Numbered from the stretch's first letter, positions 9,166-17,225 are shown. The stretch: 64,000 nucleotides of DNA from SHZI01 sp038214295 (GCA_038214295.1 JBBQSA010000002.1:48383-112382); one strand, 5' to 3'. Program-made: numbers and translations. Notes: generated from the sequence alone by a model not told the origin.

Positions 9166-10455
9166 TCAGGATAAGGCCAGCCGGTTCGGGGGGAAGTGGC
9201 AGACAAAAGTACTGCCGTGGCCCAGTCGGCTCCGGATTTCCAGCTCCGCGTCGTGCCGGCGAAGGGCATGTTTGACGATGGCAAGGCCAAGTCCTGTGCC
9301 ACCACGCTCCCGCGCGCGTCCGCCATCCGCGCGGTAGAAGCGCTCGGTAACCCGGGGGATATCCTCCTCCGAGATCCCGATCCCGGTGTCCTTGACGACC
9401 AGGTGACCGCCCTCCCCGTCGACGGTCCAGCGGATGATGACCTCGCCGTCCGGCGGGGTGTAGCGCACCGCGTTCACCACGAGGTTCGATACCACGGACT
9501 GAAGTTCGGTTTCTTCCCCGAGGAGGTTTGCCGGACTCTCGATTTCTATCTCGATGTTGCCGGGGTGATTCGGCAGCGCGAAGGCTTCCTTTTTCGCCAC
9601 GGACAACATCGCGGCGACGTCGACGACGCGGTCCTTGGCGACCGACTGGCCGGACTCCAGCTTGGACAACTGCAGCAGATCCTCGACGAGCCTGCGCATG
9701 CGCAGCGATTGATCCTGCATCACGTTGATCGGCGGCTTCCAGCTCGCCGGGATGCGGTCATCTTCCGCCAGGGCATCCAGGTAGCCCATGATCACGGTCA
9801 GTGGCGACCGAAGTTCGTGGGACGCGTTGGCGACGAAATCCCGCCGCACCCGTTCGATCTTGACCCGTTGACTGACGTCACGGACCAGCAGCAGGGTTTG
9901 CTCGGGCCCGTAGGGAATGAGCCGGCAGGACAGCCAGGTGTCGCCGCCCACGGGAGACGGGATGTCCACCGCCTGCCGTTCTCCCGGATTGTTCAGGTAG
10001 GCAATGAAATCCGGGTAACGCAGCAGGTTCTCGATGCGTTGGCCGCGATCCCGGCGGCCCTTGAGCCCGAGCAGGCTCCGGGCGGCCTGGTTGTAGTTGA
10101 CGATCTCGTGGTGGGCATTGAGGATCACACCGCCGTCCGGGAACGCCTCGGTGGAGGCCCTGAGGTCCTTCAGCAACTTCCGAAAGCGCTTTCCCCGGCG
10201 CTTCGCCTTGCCCTTGATGAACTGGATCTTGGCAAACACCGGTGGCCAGACCCCGTCCCCATCCGGGATTTCCGCGATCTGCCCGGCCGCCAGCCAGCGC
10301 TCGAGTCGATACAGGTTATAGAGCTGCCAGATGAGCAACCCTAGCGCGACCAGGAGTATTCCGAGCGTGACGCGGTCGTAGAGGTACCCGATGCACCCGC
10401 CGGCCAGCAGCGCGATGCCGTACCGGAGAAGTGTCCAGTTCCAGACCTTCGGCAT
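9166..10455 (-). CDS. phoR: Phosphate regulon sensor histidine kinase PhoR
   Basis: This 429-residue kinase has two N-terminal transmembrane helices (about residues 10-48) and no large periplasmic loop, as in PhoR, then a PAS domain (about 95-200). The H-box is FVANASHELRSPLTVI, the N-box NLVVNAVRYTP, and the G-boxes KDTGIGI and GGTGLGLAIVKH. It phosphorylates PhoB when phosphate is scarce. Its ATG follows the phoB stop by 3 nt, so the two are co-translated. Confidence 0.96.
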   Translation of the reverse strand: MPKVWNWTLLRYGIALLAGGCIGYLYDRVTLGILLVALGLLIWQLYNLYRLERWLAAGQIAEIPDGDGVWPPVFAKIQFIKGKAKRRGKRFRKLLKDLRASTEAFPDGGVILNAHHEIVNYNQAARSLLGLKGRRDRGQRIENLLRYPDFIAYLNNPGERQAVDIPSPVGGDTWLSCRLIPYGPEQTLLLVRDVSQRVKIERVRRDFVANASHELRSPLTVIMGYLDALAEDDRIPASWKPPINVMQDQSLRMRRLVEDLLQLSKLESGQSVAKDRVVDVAAMLSVAKKEAFALPNHPGNIEIEIESPANLLGEETELQSVVSNLVVNAVRYTPPDGEVIIRWTVDGEGGHLVVKDTGIGISEEDIPRVTERFYRADGGRARERGGTGLGLAIVKHALRRHDAELEIRSRLGHGSTFVCHFPPNRLALS

Positions 10456-10458
10456 GCT

Positions 10459-11145
10459 TCAGTGAACGGAGAAGCGGTAGCCGGAGCCCCTGACCGTCTG
10501 GATGTACTGGTCCACCTTGAATTCCTCCAGCACTTTCCGCAGCCGCCTTACATGCACGTCGACGGTCCGCTCTTCGACGTAGACATTCTGGCCCCAGACC
10601 GAGTCGAGCAGCTGTGCGCGACTGTACACCCTGTCCGGATTCTCCATCAGAAACTTGAGCAACCGATACTCCGTGGGACCCGGCGCGATTTCAACGTCCT
10701 GGGCAAAGACCCGGTGACTGACCGGATCGAGCCGCAGGTCACCGGCGATGAGTGGCTCGTCCGACGCGGGCGCCGCCCGGCGCAGGACGGCATTGATCCG
10801 CGACAGCAATTCGCGCGGCGAGAAAGGCTTGGTGATGTAGTCGTCGGCCCCGCCGTCCAGGCCGAGAAGCTTGTCGCGCTCCTCGGCCCTCGCGGTGAGC
10901 ATGATGATCGGGATATCCCGGTTGGCTTCCTCGCGCCGAAGAGTGCGGGTGAGTTCGAGACCGCTGGAATCCGGCAACATCCAGTCCACGAGCAGGAGAT
11001 CCGGCCGGGCATCGGCAATACGGAGACGGGCCGAGGAGCAATCCTGAGCCTCCTGCACCTCAAAACCCGCTCGGCTCAGGTTGAAAGCGATCATCTGCCG
11101 AATCGGCGCTTCGTCTTCGACGACGAGAATCCTGCGTGCGGTCAT
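10459..11145 (-). CDS. phoB: Phosphate regulon response regulator PhoB
   Basis: This OmpR/PhoB-class regulator of 228 residues has a complete receiver: acidic pair in VVEDEAPIR, phospho-acceptor D in LLLVDWMLPD, T in MLTARAEE and K in ITKPFSPREL. The C-terminal winged helix ends in YIQTVRGSGYRFSVH. The start is set at MTARRILVVEDE, the usual PhoB N-terminus; an in-frame ATG 15 nt upstream (11160) is also possible. It lies directly upstream of phoR. Two Pho-box half-sites 46 and 57 bp before the ATG suggest self-activation. Confidence 0.95.
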   Translation of the reverse strand: MTARRILVVEDEAPIRQMIAFNLSRAGFEVQEAQDCSSARLRIADARPDLLLVDWMLPDSSGLELTRTLRREEANRDIPIIMLTARAEERDKLLGLDGGADDYITKPFSPRELLSRINAVLRRAAPASDEPLIAGDLRLDPVSHRVFAQDVEIAPGPTEYRLLKFLMENPDRVYSRAQLLDSVWGQNVYVEERTVDVHVRRLRKVLEEFKVDQYIQTVRGSGYRFSVH

Positions 11146-11190
11146 AAAATTCCATCGCAATCCTGTTGCCGCGGATTGGAACAGGGTTGT

Positions 11191-11206
11191 ATTACAGCAG
11201 GGTTAC
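11191..11206 (-). promoter_or_regulatory. Pho box before phoB
   Basis: The minus strand reads CCGTAAC-CCTG-CTGTAAT (7-4-7), with cores GTAAC at 11206-11202 and GTAAT at 11195-11191, exactly 11 bp apart. It lies in the 128-bp gap between the second regulator gene and phoB, so phoBR probably has its own PhoB-controlled promoter. Confidence 0.6.
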
Positions 11207-11273
11207 GGACCCAAGGCATAGGCCCTGCCATGGTGACGCCCGAGGGGCTACCCGGGGTCGTCCAGGGTAGGCA

Positions 11274-11957
11274 TTACCCGAAACGGTAACCGAAGCCCCG
11301 GACCGTTTGCAGCAGGTTCTCGCAGGAATGCGGCTCCAGGGCGGCCCGGAGCCTGCGCACGTGCACATCGACGGTTCGTTCGCCGATACCACTTCGACGC
11401 CGCCAGACCTGGTCGAGCAGGTGCCTGCGCGCGAGGACCCGCCCCTGGTTCTCCATGAAATAAGCCATCAGGCGGTACTCGGCGGGCGCCAGCTCCAGCT
11501 CCAGCTCATTGGGTCCAACGGTCACTTTGTGCCCCAGCTTGTCCAGACGCACGGGACCGACCTGAAGGACGTTTTCGAGGGCGCTGGCGGCAGGCCTACG
11601 CAGCGCAGCATGAACCCGCGCCAGCAGTTCCTCCGCCCGGACGGGCTTTGTCAGGTAGTCATCCACACCACTATCCAGGGCACTGGCAATCATCACGGCA
11701 TCGGCCTGGTCACTGAGAATGAGGACCCGGCCCAGCCGCCCGTTGGCATGCTTGCGGAGAAAGCTGGCGAGCTCGAGGCCGGACATGTCCCGCAACATCC
11801 AGTCCAAAATCGCCATATCGATCGCACCGTGCTCAAGGAATTCCACGGCGGTCGTGGCGTCAGCTACGCAGGCGACTTCGTGGCCAGCCGCTTTCAGGTG
11901 CTCAGCGACCCATTCGCGGTCAGTGCTGTTGCCATCGACGACGAGAATACGGGTCAC
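11274..11957 (-). CDS. PhoB-like response regulator with altered acidic pocket
   Basis: This 227-residue OmpR/PhoB-class regulator starts at GTG 11957. The phospho-acceptor D (MAILDWMLRD), S in LILSDQ and K in YLTKPV are present, but the usual E-D/D-D pair in the first loop is VVDGN: the second acid that helps bind magnesium is replaced by glycine. The winged helix ends with LLQTVRGFGYRFG, close to PhoB. It lies 128 bp upstream of phoB in the same direction, without a kinase of its own. It may respond poorly to phosphorylation or act as a modulator at the same DNA sites. Five 11-bp-spaced repeats precede it. Confidence 0.85.
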   Translation of the reverse strand: MTRILVVDGNSTDREWVAEHLKAAGHEVACVADATTAVEFLEHGAIDMAILDWMLRDMSGLELASFLRKHANGRLGRVLILSDQADAVMIASALDSGVDDYLTKPVRAEELLARVHAALRRPAASALENVLQVGPVRLDKLGHKVTVGPNELELELAPAEYRLMAYFMENQGRVLARRHLLDQVWRRRSGIGERTVDVHVRRLRAALEPHSCENLLQTVRGFGYRFG

Positions 11958-12007
11958 GGTCTGCTGTAACAGGCCCTAGAAGGTAAGGTCTATCCTGTGC
12001 CCGGTTG

Positions 12008-12056
12008 GTTGCAGCCAATTTACCGGACTGTTGCCTTTCTGTTACGGATGGATTGC
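12008..12056 (-). promoter_or_regulatory. Five-repeat Pho-box-like array before second regulator
   Basis: On the minus strand, the cores GCAAT, GTAAC, GCAAC, GTAAA and GCAAC (plus-strand starts 12052, 12041, 12030, 12019, 12008) recur with an exact 11-bp period. They lie 51-95 bp before the GTG start. An 11-bp period in direct repeats is the binding geometry of PhoB-type regulators. The array occupies the point where the broken CHAD reading frame loses similarity. Confidence 0.65.
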
Positions 12057-12059
12057 CGA

Positions 12060-12642
12060 GGGGACCCGGCTGTTGCCGCAGCAGACTGTCGAGCACACGC
12101 AACTGGCTGGCAGCATGCTTCACCTGCCGGCGCCAGTCGTGAAACTCGGCGGCCGCCGAGTCCGGACGAAGCCCGAGGTATCCGGACTAGCAGCGCCGCC
12201 ACATGCGCTCCGGTCCGCGCTGCAGGTCGCGGCGAACGAGGTCCTCCAGCGGTGCCCAAGCCAGGCGACGATCAGCGCACCTCAGATCGATACACGCCAG
12301 GTCGATCTGGCTACGCAAATTGCAAAGGTTGCGCTCGAACTCAGAGACTGCCCGGACAGCCAGCGATTCCCGCAATACCGCCACCGACTCCGCGAATCCG
12401 GGTTCGGTCAACTGACCTTGCCGGTAGTCCAGGCACTCGACGATGGCGACGTAGGGCATTGCGGGCCGCAACAGCTGGGCAACCGCCTGTGCCCGCTTGC
12501 AGGCCTGGCGCGCCCGGTGAATCGCGCGGGCCGGCTGCGATTCCCACGAGGAAAGCAGTTCAATGATGCGGGCGTTCTGCTCGCGGAGCACGCCCCGCAC
12601 GGCCTTGCCGGTGGCCTCCCCGGGCCGGATGAGATACGCCAT
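12060..12642 (-). pseudogene. CHAD-domain gene interrupted by an in-frame TAG
   Basis: The intact part (12642-12187, 151 residues) has the first conserved CHAD histidine region, AIHRARQACKRAQAVAQLL. A TAG at 12189-12187 then stops translation, but the same frame continues with RPDSAAAEFHDWRRQVKHAA and QLRVLDSLL, the second conserved histidine helix of the family, and fades near 12060. Nonsense mutation plus C-terminal loss is the simplest reading. CHAD domains are known to bind polyphosphate, which fits the phosphate neighbourhood. The ATG at 12642 has AGGA about 9 nt upstream, so the N-terminal half could still be made. The end at 12060 is approximate. Confidence 0.75.
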
Positions 12643-12680
12643 GCTCGTGGTCCTGCCGGTTTTTTCGCTATGCTTTCCCG

Positions 12681-12696
12681 GTCATCATCTATTAAC
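12681..12696. promoter_or_regulatory. Possible Pho box between dgkA and the CHAD gene
   Basis: Plus-strand GTCAT (12681-12685) and TTAAC (12692-12696) are 11 bp apart in the 74-bp divergent gap between the broken CHAD gene and dgkA. Only two half-sites are present and the second is imperfect, so this is weak on its own. It gains some support from the stronger arrays nearby. Confidence 0.35.
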
Positions 12697-12716
12697 TCTA
12701 GCAGCCCGGAAAAACC

Positions 12717-13091
12717 ATGGCCAAACACGGTAAACGTGGACTACGCCGCCTACTCGATGCCATGGGCTACTCGGCGGCAGGCCTGACCTCCGCGTGGCAT
12801 GGCGAGGAAGCCTTCCGCCAGGAGGTTCTACTGGGCGTCGTCCTGGTCCCTCTGGCCCTGTGGCTCGGACAGACGAACTTCGAGCGACTGCTTCTCGTTG
12901 CTTCCTGGCTGCTGGTGATGATCGTCGAGATACTGAACACCGCCGTGGAGGCGACCGTGGACAGGATCAGCGACGAGACGCACCCGCTATCCGGTCAGGC
13001 GAAAGATCTCGGATCGGCTGCGGTGCTCCTGAGCCTGCTGCTGGCCTTGCTGGTGTGGGGCACTGTCGCGTGGGAGCACTTTGCCGCCTGA
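12717..13091 (+). CDS. dgkA: Diacylglycerol kinase DgkA
   Basis: This 124-residue integral membrane protein is the usual length for DgkA. It has an amphipathic N-terminus, three transmembrane helices and the family signature EILNTAVEATVDRIS, with the catalytic and metal-binding glutamates. It phosphorylates diacylglycerol to phosphatidic acid, recycling lipid released by head-group transfer. It is convergent with a PAP2 phosphatase that could run the opposite lipid reaction; the stop codons of the two genes are 2 bp apart. Confidence 0.95.
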   Translation: MAKHGKRGLRRLLDAMGYSAAGLTSAWHGEEAFRQEVLLGVVLVPLALWLGQTNFERLLLVASWLLVMIVEILNTAVEATVDRISDETHPLSGQAKDLGSAAVLLSLLLALLVWGTVAWEHFAA

Positions 13092-13102
13092 TATCAGGCG
13101 GC
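13083..13102. terminator. Perfect 20-bp palindrome across both stop codons
   Basis: GCCGCCTGATATCAGGCGGC is fully self-complementary. It contains the last two codons and stop of dgkA (GCC GCC TGA) and, on the other strand, the identical last codons and stop of the PAP2 gene. It could act as a bidirectional stop hairpin, but it has no loop spacer and no T-run, so terminator function is uncertain. Confidence 0.45.
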
Positions 13103-13639
13103 TATCAGCGCCAGGCTCAGCGCGGCGATCAGCCAGCCGAGCAATGCTCCGGCGAGCACATCGCTGGGATAGTGCAGGCCGAGCACGACCCGGGAGAGCG
13201 CCACGCTGGCCGCGAAGGGAAGCACCAGAATCATTGTCTGCGGGTAGTATTTCGCCAGCATCACAGAGAAGCTCACGGCATGGAGCGTGTGCCCCGACGG
13301 GAAGCTGTAGCGGTCGAGGGGCATGACGAGTGCCGTGATCCCCCGTTGGGAATGGAAAGGCCGCTCCCGCACCAGGCGGTTCTTCAGGGCCTTGTAGATC
13401 ACGACCCCGGCGCCGCCAGTAAGCGCCATGTGCAGCCCAGGAAGAAGGGCATCAGTCCCGAAGACCAGGGGCAGTGATATAAGCAGCGCGCACCAGGCGA
13501 TGCCATCACCGAGCCGGCTGACTGCCGCGAAGTAGTTGCGGACTACGCCGTGGCGACCCGTCGAATTGATCCGCCGGCACAGGCAGGCTTCAAGGGCGTC
13601 CAGACGCGTGAACGCGGCGGGGAGGCTCTGGTCCAGCAT
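13094..13639 (-). CDS. PAP2-family membrane phosphatase
   Basis: This 181-residue protein has the three PAP2 phosphatase motifs: KNRLVRERP (KX6RP), PSGH in SFPSGHTLHA, and SRVVLGLHYPSD (SRX5HX3D). Transmembrane segments lie between and after them, so the active site faces the periplasm. Likely substrates are phosphatidic acid, phosphatidylglycerol phosphate or undecaprenyl pyrophosphate; the sequence does not decide. A four-repeat Pho-box array 52-89 bp upstream suggests induction on phosphate starvation, when releasing phosphate from lipids would be useful. Confidence 0.9.
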   Translation of the reverse strand: MLDQSLPAAFTRLDALEACLCRRINSTGRHGVVRNYFAAVSRLGDGIAWCALLISLPLVFGTDALLPGLHMALTGGAGVVIYKALKNRLVRERPFHSQRGITALVMPLDRYSFPSGHTLHAVSFSVMLAKYYPQTMILVLPFAASVALSRVVLGLHYPSDVLAGALLGWLIAALSLALIAA

Positions 13640-13690
13640 CGGTGTAACGCTCCGGCTGTGGCTTGGACCCGCACAGCATCGGCGCTCTTC

Positions 13691-13728
13691 CTGACAGTAT
13701 CCTGACGATCCAGTGACACTTTAATTAC
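13691..13728 (-). promoter_or_regulatory. Four-repeat Pho-box array before PAP2 gene
   Basis: The minus strand reads CTGTAAT-TAAA-GTGTCAC, then TGGA-TCGTCAG, then GATA-CTGTCAG. These are four 7-bp half-sites separated by 4 bp, an exact 11-bp period (cores at plus-strand 13724, 13713, 13702, 13691). The first two closely match the known Pho-box consensus CTGTCAT-N4-CTGTCAC. It is the clearest array in the window. Confidence 0.8.
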
Positions 13729-13746
13729 AGGCTACGTTGATTTGTT

Positions 13747-14397
13747 TTAATTGACATTTTTATCCTCAGGGGACGTATCCGGGGCGGGCAGCCGGAGGGC
13801 ATCGATACGCTCCCGGGACTCCTCGACGGCGTTCTCGATCTCGACCCGCTTGAGGCGGGTGAACGGCTCGGCCTGAGCCAGGGCCCCGAAGCACCCTTTT
13901 CGCTCATAGCGATCGAGGGCGTCGGTGGCGATGTCAGCCAGTGTCAGGTTCTGCTGCGAGCAACTCTTCACGGCCTGGGCATTCGCCGCGGCCTGCCGGG
14001 CCAGACTATTGCGCTCTGACTCCACCGTGCGCAACTGTTCCGCGAGTTCCTTGTACTTGCCCATCACCTCGTTGAGGCGGGTATCGGTCGACTCCAGTCT
14101 GGCGCTGGCCGACTGCTGGCCTGCCTCCGCCGTGCTCACCTTGCTCTCGGCCGAGCCGGCCCTGCGAACGAGGCCCTCCCTCTCAGCAGCGAAAGTCTTC
14201 GCGTCCTTCTCAAGCAGGGCAACCCGTTCCTTGAGCCGTGCGTTTTCCGCCTGCAGGGCGGTACGTTCGCCAGCAAGCTGTTGTAGCTGCTGCTGCATAC
14301 GCGCCATTGCGTCAGTACCGGGGCGACGGGCTTCCTGGGCAGTTGAGGCAGTGGAGACGATCACCAGAAGCCCAAGAATGATGCTGTGCCTACGCAT
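13747..14397 (-). CDS. Periplasmic coiled-coil protein, last gene of TonB/ExbBD operon
   Basis: This 216-residue protein has a signal peptide ending STA-QEA, then a long heptad-rich coiled coil (about residues 30-140), and a C-terminal region with two cysteines (KSCSQQN and RKGCFGA) that could form a disulfide. I do not recognise a family. It lies 8 nt after the porin stop, so it is probably made with the TonB/ExbB/ExbD/porin genes and may act as a periplasmic spacer or scaffold for them; this is inference from position only. Confidence 0.7.
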   Translation of the reverse strand: MRRHSIILGLLVIVSTASTAQEARRPGTDAMARMQQQLQQLAGERTALQAENARLKERVALLEKDAKTFAAEREGLVRRAGSAESKVSTAEAGQQSASARLESTDTRLNEVMGKYKELAEQLRTVESERNSLARQAAANAQAVKSCSQQNLTLADIATDALDRYERKGCFGALAQAEPFTRLKRVEIENAVEESRERIDALRLPAPDTSPEDKNVN

Positions 14398-14405
14398 GGA
14401 CAGCC

Positions 14406-16088
14406 TTAAAACCGGCCGTTGATGTCGAGTTGGAGCACGTCGATGCTCAGCGGTGGTCCGTCAATCTCGTCCGCCGACAGGTAGCGCAGCCGGAGCCAGG
14501 TATTGTTGGTAATACCCAGTTCTCCGCCGATGATGAATCCCGTGGCGTCAGTCCCTCCGCGATGGAAGTCCGAGTCGGTGAAGGCATCGAGGACCGCATC
14601 CCGCTCCGCATAGTGATAGGCCATGGACGCGCGCCAGGCCAGAGGCCTGGCAATCTCCCGGTTCCCGATCCGGGCTTCCAGCCGGTAGCCGGTAGTCTTC
14701 TTGACCGGGCAGATTTCAGCAGGCCCGCCCGGAACCGGGTTCGTGATGACCTGGCATCCGCCAACTCGCTGCAATACATCTCCATAGTTGTAGCCAACGT
14801 TGGCCACATAGTCGCCGGTAACGTCCAGCACGAGATCAGGACGAAGGGTCCACGTGGCCACGGCTGTAAGGTCCACCAGGTTGTAATCCGCAGCGAGCGC
14901 GTAGAGATTCGTGTCCGCGTTCGTGTCGTTCCGGATATCGAAGACCGTGTTGCCCTTCTGCAGGTAAGCGGGCGCCGTGTAGTCGAAGCGAGTGTCGCCG
15001 TCGGCGACGTTCGTGCGCCCCTCGATATTCCGGTAGTCATAGTAGGCGGCAGCCAGGCTCAGTCGAACATCCGGAGTGATGTCAAATTCATAGCCCAGCT
15101 GGCCGGCCAACAGCCACTTGTCGTCATGGGCGAGCTCAACCTCCTGGATCGGGTACGCGCCGGTCGTCACGTACAGCCCGCGGGCCATGCGCGCCGGGCC
15201 ACCCACATCCGGGTTGTTCCAGGCGTACTGGGCCGTAAAGCCGTTGAAGCGGACATCAGTGTCCCAGACTAGCTCCGTGGACTGGAAGGGATTGGGGGTG
15301 CGCCCTGCCCAGAACAGCAGGCGGTGGTTGGCCGCCTCGGGGTCGGTACTGAAGCGAAGGTAGGCCTCCTCGAGCAGCAGCGGAAAGGTGCGGTCCCAGT
15401 TCCCGAGGGCCTGGTTACGGGTTACGGGATTCAGCTGGCTGCCGGTGCCAAAACGCACCGCCGCCGTGGCGTTTGGCGCCAGGTCGAACTGCCCACCAAA
15501 ACCCATCTTGATCTGGAAACGGACCTGATCTTCCGTGACGTTCAGGAGCGCGTCAGCTCCGGCCTTGCCCTCGCCGCCCTTGTCGTTGATGACCTGAAAA
15601 TTCTTGTAAACGCCCACCTCGTTCCCGTCACCATAGGCTGTGTATTCACCGCGGACACGAATGTCACCCGACCAGCGCGAGTTCCGCACCCACGCCGGCA
15701 GGGCGGCCGGCACGCCCCAGCCCTCCGCTGCCGCCGACTTCTTCACCTCGTCAACCAGGCCGGCCTTGACGTCTTCCCTGACCTGCGCGGTTATCTGGTC
15801 CTGCACTACTTTTGGCACGTAGGTCACACGCACATCGCCGGGTGACGCCGGGTCTGCCCCGGCATTCGCGACAGCTTCCTTCCGCGCATTCGACTGTGCA
15901 TCCGCTACAAGCTTTTCGGCAGCCTCCTTCGAAATCAGTCCCTGCCTGACCATGGCTTCCAGCAGGCTGACGACAGTGTTGCGCAGCACCGCCATCTCGG
16001 ACGGGGCCGGCTCCTCGGCGCGGAGGCCCAGGCTGAAAGTGGCGAGCACGATAGCTGCGCATTTAATGATCGAACTTCTGGCTGTCAT
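14406..16088 (-). CDS. Large outer-membrane porin-type beta-barrel
   Basis: This protein of about 560 residues has a signal peptide (TARSSIIKCAAIVLATFSLG, cleaved near LRA-EEP), then a helical periplasmic segment (VVSLLEAMVRQGLISKEAA, typical of the putative-porin family), then a barrel that ends with a C-terminal Phe (LDINGRF). It lies directly after tonB; an in-frame TTG at 16124 overlaps the tonB stop, but ATG 16088 fits the signal peptide better. Being encoded with TonB-ExbBD suggests an energised or partner outer-membrane channel, although no TonB-box or plug domain is visible. Confidence 0.75.
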   Translation of the reverse strand: MTARSSIIKCAAIVLATFSLGLRAEEPAPSEMAVLRNTVVSLLEAMVRQGLISKEAAEKLVADAQSNARKEAVANAGADPASPGDVRVTYVPKVVQDQITAQVREDVKAGLVDEVKKSAAAEGWGVPAALPAWVRNSRWSGDIRVRGEYTAYGDGNEVGVYKNFQVINDKGGEGKAGADALLNVTEDQVRFQIKMGFGGQFDLAPNATAAVRFGTGSQLNPVTRNQALGNWDRTFPLLLEEAYLRFSTDPEAANHRLLFWAGRTPNPFQSTELVWDTDVRFNGFTAQYAWNNPDVGGPARMARGLYVTTGAYPIQEVELAHDDKWLLAGQLGYEFDITPDVRLSLAAAYYDYRNIEGRTNVADGDTRFDYTAPAYLQKGNTVFDIRNDTNADTNLYALAADYNLVDLTAVATWTLRPDLVLDVTGDYVANVGYNYGDVLQRVGGCQVITNPVPGGPAEICPVKKTTGYRLEARIGNREIARPLAWRASMAYHYAERDAVLDAFTDSDFHRGGTDATGFIIGGELGITNNTWLRLRYLSADEIDGPPLSIDVLQLDINGRF

Positions 16089-16120
16089 GTCTGATCCGGA
16101 TGTAGTTGGAGGTTGGCGGG

Positions 16121-16801
16121 TCAAATGCGGCCGACGATCCGCAGGCGCACCGGCTGGGGAAGGCCGTCCGGGGGCTGCTCCGAGACCCGGCCGAGGGATT
16201 CGAGGGCCGCGACCAGGTCGCGATCGAGCTGGGCATCACCAGTTGAATTGACGATCTTGAAGCGCTGGATACGCCCGTCCGGAGCCAGCCACAGGCGGAC
16301 CACGACGGAATACCGGTCGTGCCGGATGTCGCGGATCTCAGCCAGCTTGTCGATCAGGTCACTCTTCAGAATTTGTCCATACCAGCGGTACTGGTCCGAG
16401 CTGCCAAGGCCCACGAGATCCCGGCCGCCCTTCCGCCCGAGGAGCCCGAAACCATCACCGCCAGCCACACCGTCTGCGTCCAGCCCCAGCTGGTCCCCGG
16501 GTGGCGGCTGGTCCGCATCGGCAACGTCCGGTTCCGGCGCCTCCGGCTCCGGTACGTCGACCTTCTCGGGCTCCGGTGGTGGCGGGGGCGGTTCCTCGCG
16601 CGGCGGCGGTGGCCGGATGATTTGTACCTGCTGCACGAGCTTCTTCGTCGGCCCCGCTGTCTTGCCCAGGCTACCGACAACGAGCCAGGCCACCAGGCCA
16701 ACCGAGCCAATTACTCCCACGCTGATGGCCGCCAGCGGCAGGTAACCGCGCAGCCTGCTGCCAGCGCTCCGGGGTTTGGCTCGCGGTGGATTCCCGACCA
16801 T
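16121..16801 (-). CDS. TonB-family energy transducer
   Basis: This 226-residue protein has one N-terminal transmembrane helix (about residues 23-45), a proline/glutamate-rich spacer (IIRPPPPREEPPPPPPEPE, about 62-95) and a C-terminal TonB-like domain (YSVVVRLWLAPDGRIQRFKI). It would span the periplasm and pass proton-motive energy from the ExbB/ExbD complex to an outer-membrane partner. It sits 6 nt after the exbD stop, completing a tonB-exbB-exbD set inside the secretion locus. Confidence 0.88.
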   Translation of the reverse strand: MVGNPPRAKPRSAGSRLRGYLPLAAISVGVIGSVGLVAWLVVGSLGKTAGPTKKLVQQVQIIRPPPPREEPPPPPPEPEKVDVPEPEAPEPDVADADQPPPGDQLGLDADGVAGGDGFGLLGRKGGRDLVGLGSSDQYRWYGQILKSDLIDKLAEIRDIRHDRYSVVVRLWLAPDGRIQRFKIVNSTGDAQLDRDLVAALESLGRVSEQPPDGLPQPVRLRIVGRI

Positions 16802-16807
16802 GGCCCG

Positions 16808-17215
16808 CTACTTGACGACCCGCTGGGTAACCAGTCCCAGCTGGGTAATCTCCAGCCGTCCGAGGAGATCGAGCACGTCCACGACCCGCTGGTACGGGAT
16901 GGTCGAGTCGGCCTTCACGATCACGGGCAGGTTCGGGTCCGCGGCACGGTACTGGCGCAGCAGCGACTCCAGTTCCGACAAGCTGACAGGATAGGTATCC
17001 AGGTAGATCGTGCCGTCGCTGGTAATGGACACGGCCTTGGTCTTTGGCTCCGCAAGGCTTGGGGCCGCGCTGGCCTTTGGCAGATCAACCTTGATGCCCT
17101 GGACGGTAGCAGTCGTAAGGATGATGAAGATGACCAGCAGCACATAGGCCAGGTCGAGCATGGGCACGACGTTTACTTCGTCATAGAGTTCGCCGTCTTC
17201 CTGTATATCGGCCAT
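16808..17215 (-). CDS. ExbD/TolR-type proton channel subunit
   Basis: This 135-residue protein has a short cytoplasmic N-terminus, one transmembrane helix with the essential aspartate (VVPMLDLAYVLLVIFIIL), and a periplasmic domain, as in ExbD. The ATG at 17215 has GAGGGG upstream and begins 10 nt after the ExbB-fusion stop. It should pair with that ExbB-type channel to harvest proton-motive force for TonB. Confidence 0.9.
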   Translation of the reverse strand: MADIQEDGELYDEVNVVPMLDLAYVLLVIFIILTTATVQGIKVDLPKASAAPSLAEPKTKAVSITSDGTIYLDTYPVSLSELESLLRQYRAADPNLPVIVKADSTIPYQRVVDVLDLLGRLEITQLGLVTQRVVK

Positions 17216-17225
17216 TGCCTGCCCC

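Noticed and set aside
9196..10344. 382-codon plus-strand frame opposite phoR
   Set aside because: It is a shadow of phoR, whose kinase motifs are complete on the minus strand.
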